64,000 nt of DNA from Oscillospiraceae bacterium (GCA_031282245.1 JAITEB010000028.1:30931-94930), one strand, 5' to 3'; shown: positions 16,886 through 26,314, counted from the stretch's first letter. The notes: generated by a model not told the origin, from the letters alone. A program made the numbers and translations.

Positions 16886-18355
16886 ATGTCGCTTATAAAT
16901 ATTTTTAACCTAACTTTTGCGTATGAGGGAAGCTATGACAATATTTTCGAGAACGTCTCTTTTCGGCTGGACAGCTCCTGGAAGCTGGGTTTCACAGGAC
17001 GCAACGGCAGGGGCAAAACTACTTTTTTAAAGCTTTTGATGGGGCTTTATGAATATAAAGGGGAAATTTCAGCTTCCGTCAGCTTTGATTATTTCCCGTT
17101 TGAAGTAAAGAACAAAAATCTGGACTGCCTTGAAATAATAAAAGCCATTTGTCCCGAAACCGAGCAGTGGCGGATTGAGCGGGAGCTTTCCCTGCTGGCG
17201 ATTCAGGAAAACGTACTTTTGCGGCCCTTTGAGACGCTCAGCCCCGGTGAGCGGACAAAGCTTCTGCTGGCGGCGCTTTTTTTGCGGGAAAACAATTTCC
17301 TGCTGATTGACGAGCCGACAAACCACCTGGACATGCAGTCCCGCCGGAAAGTGGGCGAATACCTGAACGGCAAGAAGGGATTTATTCTGGTTTCCCATGA
17401 CAGGGATTTTCTGGATTCCTGCATTGATCACGTGCTCTCTATTAATAAAACCAATATCGAAGTCCAGAAGGGCAATTTTTCAAGCTGGCAAAGCAATAAA
17501 ACAAATCAGGATAACTTTGAGCTTGAGGAAAATGAAAAGCTTAAAAAAGATATAAAAAGGCTGAAAAAAGCGGCGGAACAGACTGCGCAGTGGTCCGGCA
17601 GGGTGGAGAAAAGCAAAATCGGGGCGGTGGACAAAGGTTATGTCGGGCATATGGCCGCCAAAATGATGAAGCGTTCAAAATCAACTGAAAAACGCCGCGA
17701 CAGGGCAATAGAAGAAAAAAGCGGCCTTCTCAAAAACATCGAACGCTCAGACGAGCTGAAAATTCACCCGCTTGAGTATCACTCCAGACGCCTGGTAGAA
17801 TTTGAAAATCTTGTTATTTCTTATGGCGGACGGGAGGTTTTCAAACCTGTTTCGTTCCGGGCGCATTCCGGGGACAGGGTTCTGCTTTCCGGGCGCAACG
17901 GCTGCGGTAAATCCAGTATTATCAAGCTTCTGCTTGGGGAAGATATTTCTTACAGCGGCGGGCTGTATATTGCAAACGGGCTTGTTATTTCCTGTCTGCC
18001 GCAGGACGTTTCCCATCTTTCGGGCGGCCTGAAAGATTTTATCGCGCAAAGCGCTATTGACGAGACTCTTTTCAAGGCGATTCTGCGCAAGCTTGATTTT
18101 TCGCGCGCGCAGTTTGAGAAGGACATGGGCGAATACAGCGCCGGGCAAAAGAAAAAAGCCGCGCTTGCAAGAAGCCTTTCGGAACAGGCGCATGTCTATA
18201 TCTGGGACGAACCTTTGAATTATATAGATCTTATTTCCAGAATCCAGATTCAGGAATTGATTCTCGCCTACAGGCCGACAATGCTTTTTGTCGAGCACGA
18301 TTCCGCTTTTGCGCGGGAAACCGCAACGGCGGCCGTAGAACTGCGGCCTGCTTGA
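16886..18355 (+). CDS. ABC-F ribosome protection protein, Lsa/Vga-like
   Basis: 489 residues with two ABC ATPase domains and no membrane segment: an ABC-F protein, most like the Lsa/Vga group that dislodges lincosamides, pleuromutilins and streptogramin A from the ribosome. First domain: GRNGRGKTT, LSPGERTK, LLIDEPTNHLD, VSHDRDF. The interdomain linker (about 220-310) is charged and helical, the part that reaches the ribosomal drug site. Second domain: GRNGCGKSS, YSAGQKKK, IWDEPLNYIDL, VEHDSAF. I choose ATG at 16886, where the family N-terminus MSLINIFNLTF begins and GGAGG lies 13 bases upstream. The long attenuator-like leader supports drug-inducible expression. Which drugs is inference. Confidence 0.87.
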   Translation: MSLINIFNLTFAYEGSYDNIFENVSFRLDSSWKLGFTGRNGRGKTTFLKLLMGLYEYKGEISASVSFDYFPFEVKNKNLDCLEIIKAICPETEQWRIERELSLLAIQENVLLRPFETLSPGERTKLLLAALFLRENNFLLIDEPTNHLDMQSRRKVGEYLNGKKGFILVSHDRDFLDSCIDHVLSINKTNIEVQKGNFSSWQSNKTNQDNFELEENEKLKKDIKRLKKAAEQTAQWSGRVEKSKIGAVDKGYVGHMAAKMMKRSKSTEKRRDRAIEEKSGLLKNIERSDELKIHPLEYHSRRLVEFENLVISYGGREVFKPVSFRAHSGDRVLLSGRNGCGKSSIIKLLLGEDISYSGGLYIANGLVISCLPQDVSHLSGGLKDFIAQSAIDETLFKAILRKLDFSRAQFEKDMGEYSAGQKKKAALARSLSEQAHVYIWDEPLNYIDLISRIQIQELILAYRPTMLFVEHDSAFARETATAAVELRPA

Positions 18356-18441
18356 GCGGGAAAAATAAAAAAAAACGCGCAGCAAACACAAAAAGTGTGA
18401 TATAATAATAAAAAACAGACCGCAAAAAAGAGGTGGAGCAT

Positions 18442-19203
18442 TTGGGCGATACGATTAAAGTGGTCGGGAAAATATTCGCGATTTTAGAATATATGTCCCA
18501 GTCTAACGAAGCAAAAGGCCCCACGGACGTCGCCGCCGCAACCGGCCTGAACAAAAGCACGGTCTATCGCCTGCTTTCTTCCATGGCGGCTCAGGGCTAT
18601 GTTGAAAAAAACGCCGACGGCACTTATAATATAGGCATAAAGCTTGTCGAAATCATAAGCACTTATATCAATAATTTAGAATTGCAGACGGAAGCCCGCC
18701 CTTTTTTGAACGAGCTTCACAACGAACTTGGTTTGATTGTCCATCTTGGTATATTGGACAATGCCGAGGTAATCTATGTCGAAAAAGTAGACATTGTGCG
18801 CAACATCCGGCTGTATGCGCAGATTGGAATGCGCGTTCCCGCCTATTGTTCTTCTCTTGGCAAATGTATGCTTGCCTGCCTTTCCGGCGACGAGCTGGAA
18901 TATTTGCTGTCGCAGAGCAAACTGAAACGCTATACTCCCAATACAATTACTTCTGTGCGGGAACTTAAGGCCCATTTGAGAGAGGTTCGCTATCAGGGCT
19001 GGGCCATGGACAACGAAGAGTATATAATCGGCAACAGATGTATAGGCGCGCCGGTATATGATTACCGCGGGGAAATTATAGCGGCGGTCAGCGCCAGCGG
19101 GCCGGTCTCGCTGGTTTCGGATGAGCGCGTTCCGGAAATAATCTCCCGCGTCTGCCAGACTGCTTCGCAGATTTCCAGACGGCTGTGTTACCGGGTCAGT
19201 TAA
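18442..19203 (+). CDS. IclR-family transcriptional regulator
   Basis: 253 residues. N-terminal winged helix (about 1-70: GPTDVAAATGLNKSTVYRLLSSM) and C-terminal effector domain (about 80-250) typical of IclR, with PAYCSSLGKCMLA and GAPVYDYRGEIIAAVSASGP. The family binds small metabolites and controls catabolic genes. The start is TTG at 18442, 8 bases after AGAGGTGG. A TATAAT lies at 18401. The next genes are a small membrane protein and a YesN/YesM two-component system with sugar-binding proteins, so a carbon-source role is plausible but not shown. Confidence 0.9.
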   Translation: MGDTIKVVGKIFAILEYMSQSNEAKGPTDVAAATGLNKSTVYRLLSSMAAQGYVEKNADGTYNIGIKLVEIISTYINNLELQTEARPFLNELHNELGLIVHLGILDNAEVIYVEKVDIVRNIRLYAQIGMRVPAYCSSLGKCMLACLSGDELEYLLSQSKLKRYTPNTITSVRELKAHLREVRYQGWAMDNEEYIIGNRCIGAPVYDYRGEIIAAVSASGPVSLVSDERVPEIISRVCQTASQISRRLCYRVS

Positions 19204-19289
19204 AGGCTTTTTTAAAGCGCGGACCGCGCGAAAAAATTCACAGAGTCTTAACAAGAAAAGGACTTTAAAAAAAGAGGAGCGTTTTTGCA

Positions 19290-19520
19290 ATGGACGAGGA
19301 AAACAAAAACAAACTGCCGGAAAGCGGGGAGCAGGAAACTCAAGCTGCGCCAAAACCGGGTGAAAAAAAGACTTTTAAAAATGACAAAGAACGGCTCTAT
19401 GATAAAATCCCGCTCACGTATAAACAGGTAGATATAATAGTGAAAATTCTGCTTGCGCTTCTGGCCGGCCTGCTGATTTACGGCATTGCGACCGGAACGG
19501 GCAATCAGGGGGCTGTTTGA
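19290..19520 (+). CDS. Small membrane protein upstream of the two-component system
   Basis: 76 residues, not recognised. A hydrophilic Glu/Lys-rich N-terminal half, then one membrane segment near residues 50-68 (KILLALLAGLLIYGIATG). A ribosome site (AGAGGAG) precedes the ATG. Its TGA stop overlaps the ATG of the response regulator gene (TGATG), so the two are translationally coupled. It might be an accessory of the sensor system; this is inferred only from the coupling. Confidence 0.7.
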   Translation: MDEENKNKLPESGEQETQAAPKPGEKKTFKNDKERLYDKIPLTYKQVDIIVKILLALLAGLLIYGIATGTGNQGAV

Positions 19521-21151
19521 TGAACCTGTATAAGATAATTCTGGTGGATGACGAAGAAGAAGCCAGAAACGCTATCGCAAAAAAATTAGATTGGGAAAGC
19601 CTGGGGTTTGAGCTTGTCGGGGAGGCCGCAAACGGTGAGGAAGCGCTCCTTCTTGCCGAACAGTTTCACCCCGATGTTGTTATGACGGATATAAAAATGC
19701 CTTTTATGAACGGACTTACTCTTGGACGAAGGCTGCGGCAGGCGCACCCCGGAATAAAACTTCTGATATTCTCCGGTTTTGACGATTTTGAGTACGCCAA
19801 AGAAGCAATAAAGCTGGACGCGCTGGAATATATTCTCAAGCCGGTCAATTCGGACGAGCTGAACGAGATTTTCCGGCGGCTGCGGCTTTCTCTGGACAGT
19901 GAGATTTCCGAAAAGCGCGACGTTCAGCGCCTGCGCCATTATTACGAGCAGAGCTTACCGCTTATGCGCCAGCAGTTTTTGACGGCGCTTCTTGAGAGGC
20001 GTCTTGACGAGAGCAGCCTTTACGAGCTTAGCCATGAATACGGCCTTGACCTGAACGCGGCTTCCTACTGCGTCGCCGTCATGCGCATAAACGACCGGGA
20101 GACGCGGCATTTCTCCGAAAACGGGCAGGAGGATTACCGCCGTCTTTTAAAGCTTTCGTTTCAGCAGATTGTTCAGGAAAGCCTGAGAGCCGAAGCGCAT
20201 TGGGAAATGGTCGCCCTTCCGGATTCGATCGCGCTTTTGTTTTTTCTTGAGGAGGGGCAGGCCGCCGGGGACGTCGTTTCCTGGCTGGCTCCGCTTTTTT
20301 CGCTTTCTGAAAAGCTGCTTGGGATGTCGCTTTCTATAGGTGTGGGCAAAATTTACAGCTCTCTCCCCAGTATTTACTTTTCTTATAAAGAAGCGGTCAG
20401 CGCCATAGAATACCGGATTTTGCTGGAGGACGGCCAGTGCGTTTATATAGGCGACGTCGAGCCGGGCGCGGCTCCTGAGCAGAATCTTAGCCCGCAGTGC
20501 CTGGACAGCATGGTTCACGAGGTGAAAGTTGGGGATAAAGCGAGCTTGCGGGGCGCTGTCGACAGGTTTTTGACATATTTTCGAGAGGCGCACCCCGGCG
20601 TTCAGCAGTATCAGATTTTCATGCTGGAGGTTTCGGCCGAAATTTTGCGGACTGTCCGCGCTTACGGTCTTGAAGAAGCTTCACAGACGCTTGTCAACGA
20701 GGTTTTAGGGCGTTCGCTCTCACACTTTGAAAATATTGATGAAATGGGCGTGTGGCTTTTTTCAATCTGCGAGAGTTTGCAGGCGCTTATCCGCCGTGAG
20801 CGCAAAGATTCCGGGCGCATTTTGATAGAACGGGTTAAAAGCTATGTCAGCGAGAACTATTCCCAGAGCGATTTGTCTGTTGAAAGCGTGGCGGGGGAAT
20901 ACGGCCTTAGCCCGTCTTATTTTTCGACGCTTTTCAAGAAAGAAACCGGGATGGGCTTTGTCAACTATCTGACCCAGCTGCGCATGGAGAAGGCGCTTGA
21001 ATACATGAACACCAGCGATATGAAGAATTATATTATTGCCGAAAAAGTGGGCTATCCCGACCCGAATTATTTCAGTTATGTTTTTAAGAGACATTACGGC
21101 GTTTCGCCCACAAAATACAGAAATGACAAACGGCTTCCCGCAAGGGCGTAA
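19520..21151 (+). CDS. Response regulator, YesN type (receiver plus AraC DNA-binding domain)
   Basis: 543 residues. Receiver domain at 1-120 with the acidic pocket VDDEEE, phospho-acceptor aspartate in VMTDIKMP and conserved lysine in ILKPVNSDEL. A middle helical region follows (about 140-430), then two AraC-type helix-turn-helix motifs at the C-terminus (VESVAGEYGLSPSYFSTLFK and KVGYPDPNYFSYVFKRHYG). It partners with the histidine kinase encoded next. YesM/YesN pairs usually control sugar uptake or polysaccharide use; the two sugar-binding proteins downstream agree. Confidence 0.93.
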   Translation: MNLYKIILVDDEEEARNAIAKKLDWESLGFELVGEAANGEEALLLAEQFHPDVVMTDIKMPFMNGLTLGRRLRQAHPGIKLLIFSGFDDFEYAKEAIKLDALEYILKPVNSDELNEIFRRLRLSLDSEISEKRDVQRLRHYYEQSLPLMRQQFLTALLERRLDESSLYELSHEYGLDLNAASYCVAVMRINDRETRHFSENGQEDYRRLLKLSFQQIVQESLRAEAHWEMVALPDSIALLFFLEEGQAAGDVVSWLAPLFSLSEKLLGMSLSIGVGKIYSSLPSIYFSYKEAVSAIEYRILLEDGQCVYIGDVEPGAAPEQNLSPQCLDSMVHEVKVGDKASLRGAVDRFLTYFREAHPGVQQYQIFMLEVSAEILRTVRAYGLEEASQTLVNEVLGRSLSHFENIDEMGVWLFSICESLQALIRRERKDSGRILIERVKSYVSENYSQSDLSVESVAGEYGLSPSYFSTLFKKETGMGFVNYLTQLRMEKALEYMNTSDMKNYIIAEKVGYPDPNYFSYVFKRHYGVSPTKYRNDKRLPARA

Positions 21152-21211
21152 AGCTTCCTGTGGCGGTTTTCATTGCAAATTTCGCAAAAACTAATTGCGA
21201 GGTGGGAAATA

Positions 21212-23011
21212 ATGTCCCGCATAAAGTCTTTTTTTGATAAAACATTTAAATACTACCGGAGAAAGAGCATACAGTTCACGATAAGCCTTTCGTTTACGGT
21301 TGTGGCCGTGGTGTGTATGCTTGTGATGGGCGCGCTTTTATACCGCCAGTTTGCCGACAACATGCGCCAGACCATTATCAACGACAACCAGCAGCTTGTC
21401 AGCCAAATAGTATTAAATATAAATAATTATACCACCAGTATGCGCGGTATTTCGGATTCTATATATTACAACGTGATCAAAAACACAGACCTGGCCGACC
21501 GGAACATCAGCAAAGAAATGAGCCTCTTATACGAAGCCAACAAAAACGACCTGATAAGCGTCGCCTGTTTCACCGAGGACGGCGGGCTTGTCGACGCCGC
21601 CCCTACCACTACCCAGAAAGAAAATATTGACGTGAGGAGCCAGGACTGGTTTGTGCGGGCAATGGCCACAATTGAGAACAGCCATTTCTCCATCCCGCAT
21701 GTGCAGAATATTTTCGAGGATTCAAACCAGCGCTACCGCTGGGTTATTTCGCTCAGCCGCATGGTGGAGCTGACAAGCGGCGGCAATACAAGCATCGGCG
21801 TTTTGCTGGTCGACATGAACTATAACGGCATAGAGACCATTTTCAGAGAAATGGGCGCGAACAGCAGCGGTTATGTCTATCTGATCGACAGAACCGGGCA
21901 GATCATATACCACCCCAAGCAGGATCTGATTTATTCCGGAATTTACAAAGAGAATAATATTTCCGCCGTCGGGTATTCGGACGGCATATATCAGGAAAAT
22001 TTTGACGGCGCCGCCCGCAGCGTGATAGTCAAGCAAACCGGCTATACCGGATGGCGCGTGATAAGCGTTGTGCCCACCAGCGAATTTACTATGAGCGTCG
22101 CCCAAACGCGCATACTTGTAATCGCGGTAACCGGCTTTGCGATTATGCTGATTATTATTATGAACGCCTTTATTTCCTCCCGCGTTGCGGATCCGATCAA
22201 AAAGCTTGAGCAAAGCGTCCGCGACCTTGAGAAAGGCAATCTGGCGCTGAATATTTTTATCGGCGGGCCTTATGAGATTGAGCGCCTTGGCAAGGCGATC
22301 CGCTCGACAGTTGACAGGATTATTTCCCTGATGGGGGACATAGTAAAAGAACACGAACAGAAGCGGCGCATGGAATTCGACGCGCTTCAGGCGCAGATAA
22401 ACCCGCACTTTTTATACAACACGCTGGACTCTATCGTATGGATGATAGAAAGCGAACGCTATCCGGAGGCGATCACGATGGTGACGGCGCTTGCAAGTCT
22501 GTTCCGGATTTCGCTCAGCAAAGGCAAAAATATTATTTCTATTGGGGAAGAGCTGAAGCACGCGCAAAACTATCTGCATATACAGAAAATACGCTACAAA
22601 AACAAATTCTCGGTCGAGATAAACGCGGATTCGGAAATACTGTCCTGCGGGACAATAAAGCTTATTGTACAGCCTCTTATAGAAAATTCTATATATCATG
22701 CGATGCAAATAATGGACGGGGATGGGGAAATCAAAATCAACGGCTATCAAAAAAACGGCGGCGTCTATATAGAAGTGCGGGACAACGGCATGGGCATGAC
22801 GCAGGAAAAAATCGCAAGCCTGCTTGAGGACACAAGCGAGCCCGCGCCTGTCGACGAGCGCAGCGGTTCTGGGATTGGGCTGAAAAACGTCCACCAGAGA
22901 ATCAAGCTTTATTATGGCCAGGAATATGGCCTGGAAATTGAGAGCGAGCTTGACGAGGGCACGACTGTCCGGATTCATCTGCCCTATGCCCGCTTTGACG
23001 AAGACGCATAG
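21212..23011 (+). CDS. Sensor histidine kinase, YesM type
   Basis: 599 residues. A first membrane segment at about 25-47 (LSFTVVAVVCMLVMGALLY), an extracytoplasmic Cache-like sensor (about 50-300), a second membrane segment (about 302-325, ILVIAVTGFAIMLIIIM), a HAMP domain (SSRVADPIKKLEQ), the phospho-histidine in QINPHFLYNTLDS, and an ATPase domain with N box (LIENSIYHAM) and G box (GSGIGLKNVHQR). The start is ATG at 21212 after GAGGTGGG; a longer frame back to 21173 has none. Upstream response regulator gene is its partner. Confidence 0.93.
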   Translation: MSRIKSFFDKTFKYYRRKSIQFTISLSFTVVAVVCMLVMGALLYRQFADNMRQTIINDNQQLVSQIVLNINNYTTSMRGISDSIYYNVIKNTDLADRNISKEMSLLYEANKNDLISVACFTEDGGLVDAAPTTTQKENIDVRSQDWFVRAMATIENSHFSIPHVQNIFEDSNQRYRWVISLSRMVELTSGGNTSIGVLLVDMNYNGIETIFREMGANSSGYVYLIDRTGQIIYHPKQDLIYSGIYKENNISAVGYSDGIYQENFDGAARSVIVKQTGYTGWRVISVVPTSEFTMSVAQTRILVIAVTGFAIMLIIIMNAFISSRVADPIKKLEQSVRDLEKGNLALNIFIGGPYEIERLGKAIRSTVDRIISLMGDIVKEHEQKRRMEFDALQAQINPHFLYNTLDSIVWMIESERYPEAITMVTALASLFRISLSKGKNIISIGEELKHAQNYLHIQKIRYKNKFSVEINADSEILSCGTIKLIVQPLIENSIYHAMQIMDGDGEIKINGYQKNGGVYIEVRDNGMGMTQEKIASLLEDTSEPAPVDERSGSGIGLKNVHQRIKLYYGQEYGLEIESELDEGTTVRIHLPYARFDEDA

Positions 23012-23065
23012 AAACGGCGGCCTGCCGCGAGTTCTATATTATTCCGGTATTGGGGGAAAGCGGAA

Positions 23066-24004
23066 ATGAAAAAATATATCCGCCCTGTAGTATTCGCCGC
23101 CGCCTGCCTGTCTTTTATTATTATTATGTTCCTGCTTACAAAATCGGAGGAAATAACAAACCGCCCTCGGAACGTCCAAATTTCCGTTATTCTCAGCGGT
23201 TCCAGAGAACGCTGGCGTTCTCTGGAGAGAGGGATTTACCAGGCTTGCGGGGAGCTTAAAATCGAAAAACCTTTCGTTGCGGAAAGCGACGAGCTTCTTT
23301 CGCAGACAGAGCAGCTGAATTCTGAAATTGCGAAAGGCGCGAACGGTTTTATTATATTTCCGGAAGACAGCCGTGAAACGTCCGAATACCTGCTTCAAAC
23401 CGGGCTTAACATTCCCGCCGTTATTATTGACGGTTCTGAAAATGACAGCCTGCCGGCCAATAACGCGGAAATGGCGGCGGCCCTGGCCGAAAGCGCTGCC
23501 GAATCCGGCGGCAAAATCACGCTTCTGACGATTGGAAGCAGGCGGGAAGACCTGCGGCAGAGGGCGGACGCTTTTTCGCGGAGGGCGCGGGAACTGGGCG
23601 CGGAGCTTTCAACGCTTGATATCGGCTTTGACGGCGATATACGCGGGGAATATCTCGCGGTTTATTTCAGCAAAGGCCAGAGCGAAACGGTTGTCGCGCT
23701 GGACAACGACGTTCTGGAAGTTGCGGCGGCGGCTCTTCCGGGAAACAGCAAAATAAGTCTTTACGGCTTCGGCAACAGCGACAAAGTTATTTACGCGCTT
23801 GACCATGGGCGGATTAAAGAAATCTGCTTTCAGAACGAATTTTCGCTGGGGTATTCGGCGATGATCGCCCTTGCGGAAAAAATGGGCATAAACACAAAAG
23901 AAGTCCCTGTCGGGAGCGGCGACAGCATCGCCTACCGGCTTATAAGCCGAGAAAACATGTATGATTTGGAAACGGAGCGGCTTATTTTCCCGCTTATGCC
24001 ATAG
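23066..24004 (+). CDS. Membrane-anchored periplasmic-binding-protein-like sensor/sugar-binding protein
   Basis: 312 residues. An N-terminal uncleaved-looking membrane segment (about 6-26) lacks a lipobox, and the rest has the type 1 periplasmic sugar-binding fold (ISVILSGSRERWRSLERGIYQA, a GANGFIIFPED strand, VVALDNDVLEVAAAAL). It sits 54 bp after the kinase gene and before an MglB-like gene. In related Clostridia such proteins lie in galactose/methyl-galactoside uptake loci. Because it is anchored and next to the kinase, it might feed the ligand state to the sensor; that is inference. Confidence 0.8.
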   Translation: MKKYIRPVVFAAACLSFIIIMFLLTKSEEITNRPRNVQISVILSGSRERWRSLERGIYQACGELKIEKPFVAESDELLSQTEQLNSEIAKGANGFIIFPEDSRETSEYLLQTGLNIPAVIIDGSENDSLPANNAEMAAALAESAAESGGKITLLTIGSRREDLRQRADAFSRRARELGAELSTLDIGFDGDIRGEYLAVYFSKGQSETVVALDNDVLEVAAAALPGNSKISLYGFGNSDKVIYALDHGRIKEICFQNEFSLGYSAMIALAEKMGINTKEVPVGSGDSIAYRLISRENMYDLETERLIFPLMP

Positions 24005-24051
24005 AGAGGAGTTCTCACAGAATATAATATCGGAAATGAGGTGTTTTTGTC

Positions 24052-25107
24052 ATGAAAAAATTGTTTTGCTTCGCGCTTATATTATCACTGCTCTGCGCCT
24101 GTTTTTCCTCCTGCGGCGGAGGCCTGCTGGAGCGCGGAAGCGCTCAGAAAGAAATTTTAATCGGCGTGAGCGTCTATGACCAGTACGACACTTTTATAGG
24201 CGTGCTGAAAGACGAATTCGGGAAATTTGTTTACGAGCAGCGCCAGAAAAGCGGCGTCAATATTTCGGTCCTGTACGAAAGCGCCTCCGTCAACCAGCTT
24301 ACGCAAAACAGCCAGATAGAGAGCTTTGTCAGCGCGGGCTGCGATGTGATGTGCGTCAACCTTGTGGACAGGACAAACGCCACCGACATTATCGACAAAG
24401 CAAAAGCGGCGGGGATACCGGTTGTTTTCTTCAACAGGGAGCTTGTGCCGGACGACCTGGAACGCTGGGACAGGCTTTATTATGTGGGCGCTCCCGCCTG
24501 GCAGTCCGGGGTGATCCAGTCGGAAATCCTCGACGAGCTGTGCAAGAAGGACTTGCGGCGCATTGACAAAAACGGCGACGGCGTTTTGCAGTATGTCATG
24601 CTGGAGGGCGAAGCCGGCCATCAGGACGCAATCATGCGTACCGAAGGCTCGGTAAGTTCATTTGCGGAAAAGGGCTACAAGCTGGAACGGCTGGAGGATG
24701 AAATTGCCAACTGGACAAAAGACCAGGCCGAAACAAAAATGACGCAGTGGATAGCCGATCACGGGGGCAGAATAGAACTTGTATTCTCCAACAATGACGA
24801 AATGGCTCTGGGGGCGATAACCGCTCTGGAAAAAGCGGGAATCCCGCAGGAAAACTGGCCCGTTATTGTGGGCGTGGACGGCACCCCGACGGGGCTTGCG
24901 GCGATAAAGGCCGGGAAAATGCAGGGCACGGTCTTCAACGACGCCAAAGGACAGGCGGAAGCTATATTTGCTCTTGCGTGGTCTTTGGCCACGGCGGGAA
25001 AGCCTTCGGACAGCATCGCGCTGGACAATGGCAAATATATCCGCATTGACTATGAGCCTGTCACGCCCGAAAACGTCGACAAATATATCGCTGTTTACAG
25101 CGACTGA
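24052..25107 (+). CDS. Galactose/methyl-galactoside-type substrate-binding lipoprotein
   Basis: 351 residues. Signal peptide ending in a cysteine-rich lipobox area (LCACFSSCGGG), then a type 1 sugar-binding fold like MglB. It has the ligand-contact and hinge segments NLVDRTNA, GIPVVFFNRE, MLEGEAGHQDAIMRT, VFSNNDEMALGAI and VGVDGTPTGLAAI. A calcium-loop-like stretch DKNGDGVLQ, as in galactose-binding proteins, is present near residue 167. No MglA ATPase or MglC permease follows: the operon ends at a terminator 17 bp on, and the next gene faces the other way. It may serve a transporter encoded elsewhere or act as a sensor. Confidence 0.88.
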   Translation: MKKLFCFALILSLLCACFSSCGGGLLERGSAQKEILIGVSVYDQYDTFIGVLKDEFGKFVYEQRQKSGVNISVLYESASVNQLTQNSQIESFVSAGCDVMCVNLVDRTNATDIIDKAKAAGIPVVFFNRELVPDDLERWDRLYYVGAPAWQSGVIQSEILDELCKKDLRRIDKNGDGVLQYVMLEGEAGHQDAIMRTEGSVSSFAEKGYKLERLEDEIANWTKDQAETKMTQWIADHGGRIELVFSNNDEMALGAITALEKAGIPQENWPVIVGVDGTPTGLAAIKAGKMQGTVFNDAKGQAEAIFALAWSLATAGKPSDSIALDNGKYIRIDYEPVTPENVDKYIAVYSD

Positions 25108-25123
25108 AAAAAACGGCAGTTTA

Positions 25124-25160
25124 AACGGCGCGGCGGAAACCGCGCCGTTCAGATTTTTTT
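25124..25160 (+). terminator. Intrinsic terminator ending the two-component/sugar-binding operon
   Basis: Perfect AACGGCGCGG/CCGCGCCGTT stem followed by CAGATTTTTTT. Confidence 0.9.
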
Positions 25161-25168
25161 AAGCGGAG

Positions 25169-26314
25169 CTATTCAAACGGAACGTATTCCCCGCCGCGCA
25201 AAATATCGGAATAATATACTTTTCCGTCGTCGGTGACGGCATAGTACTCCTCGGCGGTAAATTTTTCCGGGCTGTTTGTCCCAAGGACAAAACTCCAGGC
25301 GTGCAGGCCGTTTACTTCCAGTTCAACGTCGGCCACAATCGCTGTTGTCGTGTTTTCAAACCCCTGCTCAGAAATATACTTTTCCTTTTCGGCTATTTTG
25401 CTTTCAAGAGCTTTTTTGATAATTTCAAACGCAGCCTCCTGAGTCAAAGTCTGGCTTTCCGGCGCGGGCTGCTGCGGGGTAGGTTCCGGCTCCGGGAGGA
25501 AGTCCGGGTTATAGGGCTGATATTCCTTGTTTTCTGTATTCATCTTATAAATTTCTCCGCTTGTCTCCATAACGGCATAGTTTCCTTCCAGAATATACTC
25601 GTCTTCCAAACTTGTGCCAAGCGCGAATGCCCAGGAGCGGACATCGTTTATAAATGTATCCCCTTCGAGCGCAAGCGCGACTTCGGCTCCTTCGGGGGCC
25701 TGGGAGCGCAGTTCGCTTATTTTTTTCCCAAGCAGTCCCTCAAGCAGCGACTGCGCCATAAGCTGGTCAATGGCGGCCCCTGTCCCAGGCTGGGAGTAAT
25801 AAAAGCCGCTGCCCTGATAAGGCTCGTCGGAGGAAATATTCTGAACGGTAAGACTGGGAAGCGCGAGCGTCTGGCCGCCGTTCATTGTATAATACACGTT
25901 TTCTATATTCAGGTTTTTCTGTACCGTCCGGCAAAGGCTGTCCAGCATAAAATAGGCCAAAATTTCCCTGTCGTTAAAATTAAAGCCCTCTTTTTCTTCG
26001 GCGTCGGGAACACCCGAAACCAAAGTTGACGCGTCCGACCAATCGACCGTTATTGAGCCGTCCTCGGCGGCGACGGCGCCGTTGATGGAAAAATCGTAGC
26101 CCGTCCATTCGCTGAGACCCTTTGCCAGAATCTCTGTTGTGAGGTCTCCGGCGTATTCGTATTCTTGTGTTTTATTAAGGCTGTTGTCATCATGGCTAAA
26201 AACTGCGTATAGCGTGGCTTTCTGCGTTTCTTCCGGCTGCTGGGCGCAGGAGCCAAACAAAGGCAAAATAAGGGCAAGCGCAAAAAACAAGGCAAGCGGG
26301 AAATTTTTTTTCAT
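25169..26314 (-). CDS. Lipoprotein with GerMN-like domain and tandem tail repeats
   Basis: 381 residues. Signal peptide with lipobox (LFGSC, residues 18-22). The region about 40-170 resembles a GerMN/sporulation-type domain (DGSITVDWSDAS ... VYYTMNGGQTLAL). Two related segments follow, about 105 residues apart (near 225-270 and 330-375): each has a W-(A/S)-F-x-LGT core and then a YAV-x5-G-x-(I/V)-Y strand pair. A Pro/Glu/Gln linker (PEPEPTPQQPAPE) sits between them. Exported and lipid-anchored; function not known. It converges on the MglB-like gene and shares the terminator zone. Confidence 0.7.
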   Translation of the reverse strand: MKKNFPLALFFALALILPLFGSCAQQPEETQKATLYAVFSHDDNSLNKTQEYEYAGDLTTEILAKGLSEWTGYDFSINGAVAAEDGSITVDWSDASTLVSGVPDAEEKEGFNFNDREILAYFMLDSLCRTVQKNLNIENVYYTMNGGQTLALPSLTVQNISSDEPYQGSGFYYSQPGTGAAIDQLMAQSLLEGLLGKKISELRSQAPEGAEVALALEGDTFINDVRSWAFALGTSLEDEYILEGNYAVMETSGEIYKMNTENKEYQPYNPDFLPEPEPTPQQPAPESQTLTQEAAFEIIKKALESKIAEKEKYISEQGFENTTTAIVADVELEVNGLHAWSFVLGTNSPEKFTAEEYYAVTDDGKVYYSDILRGGEYVPFE

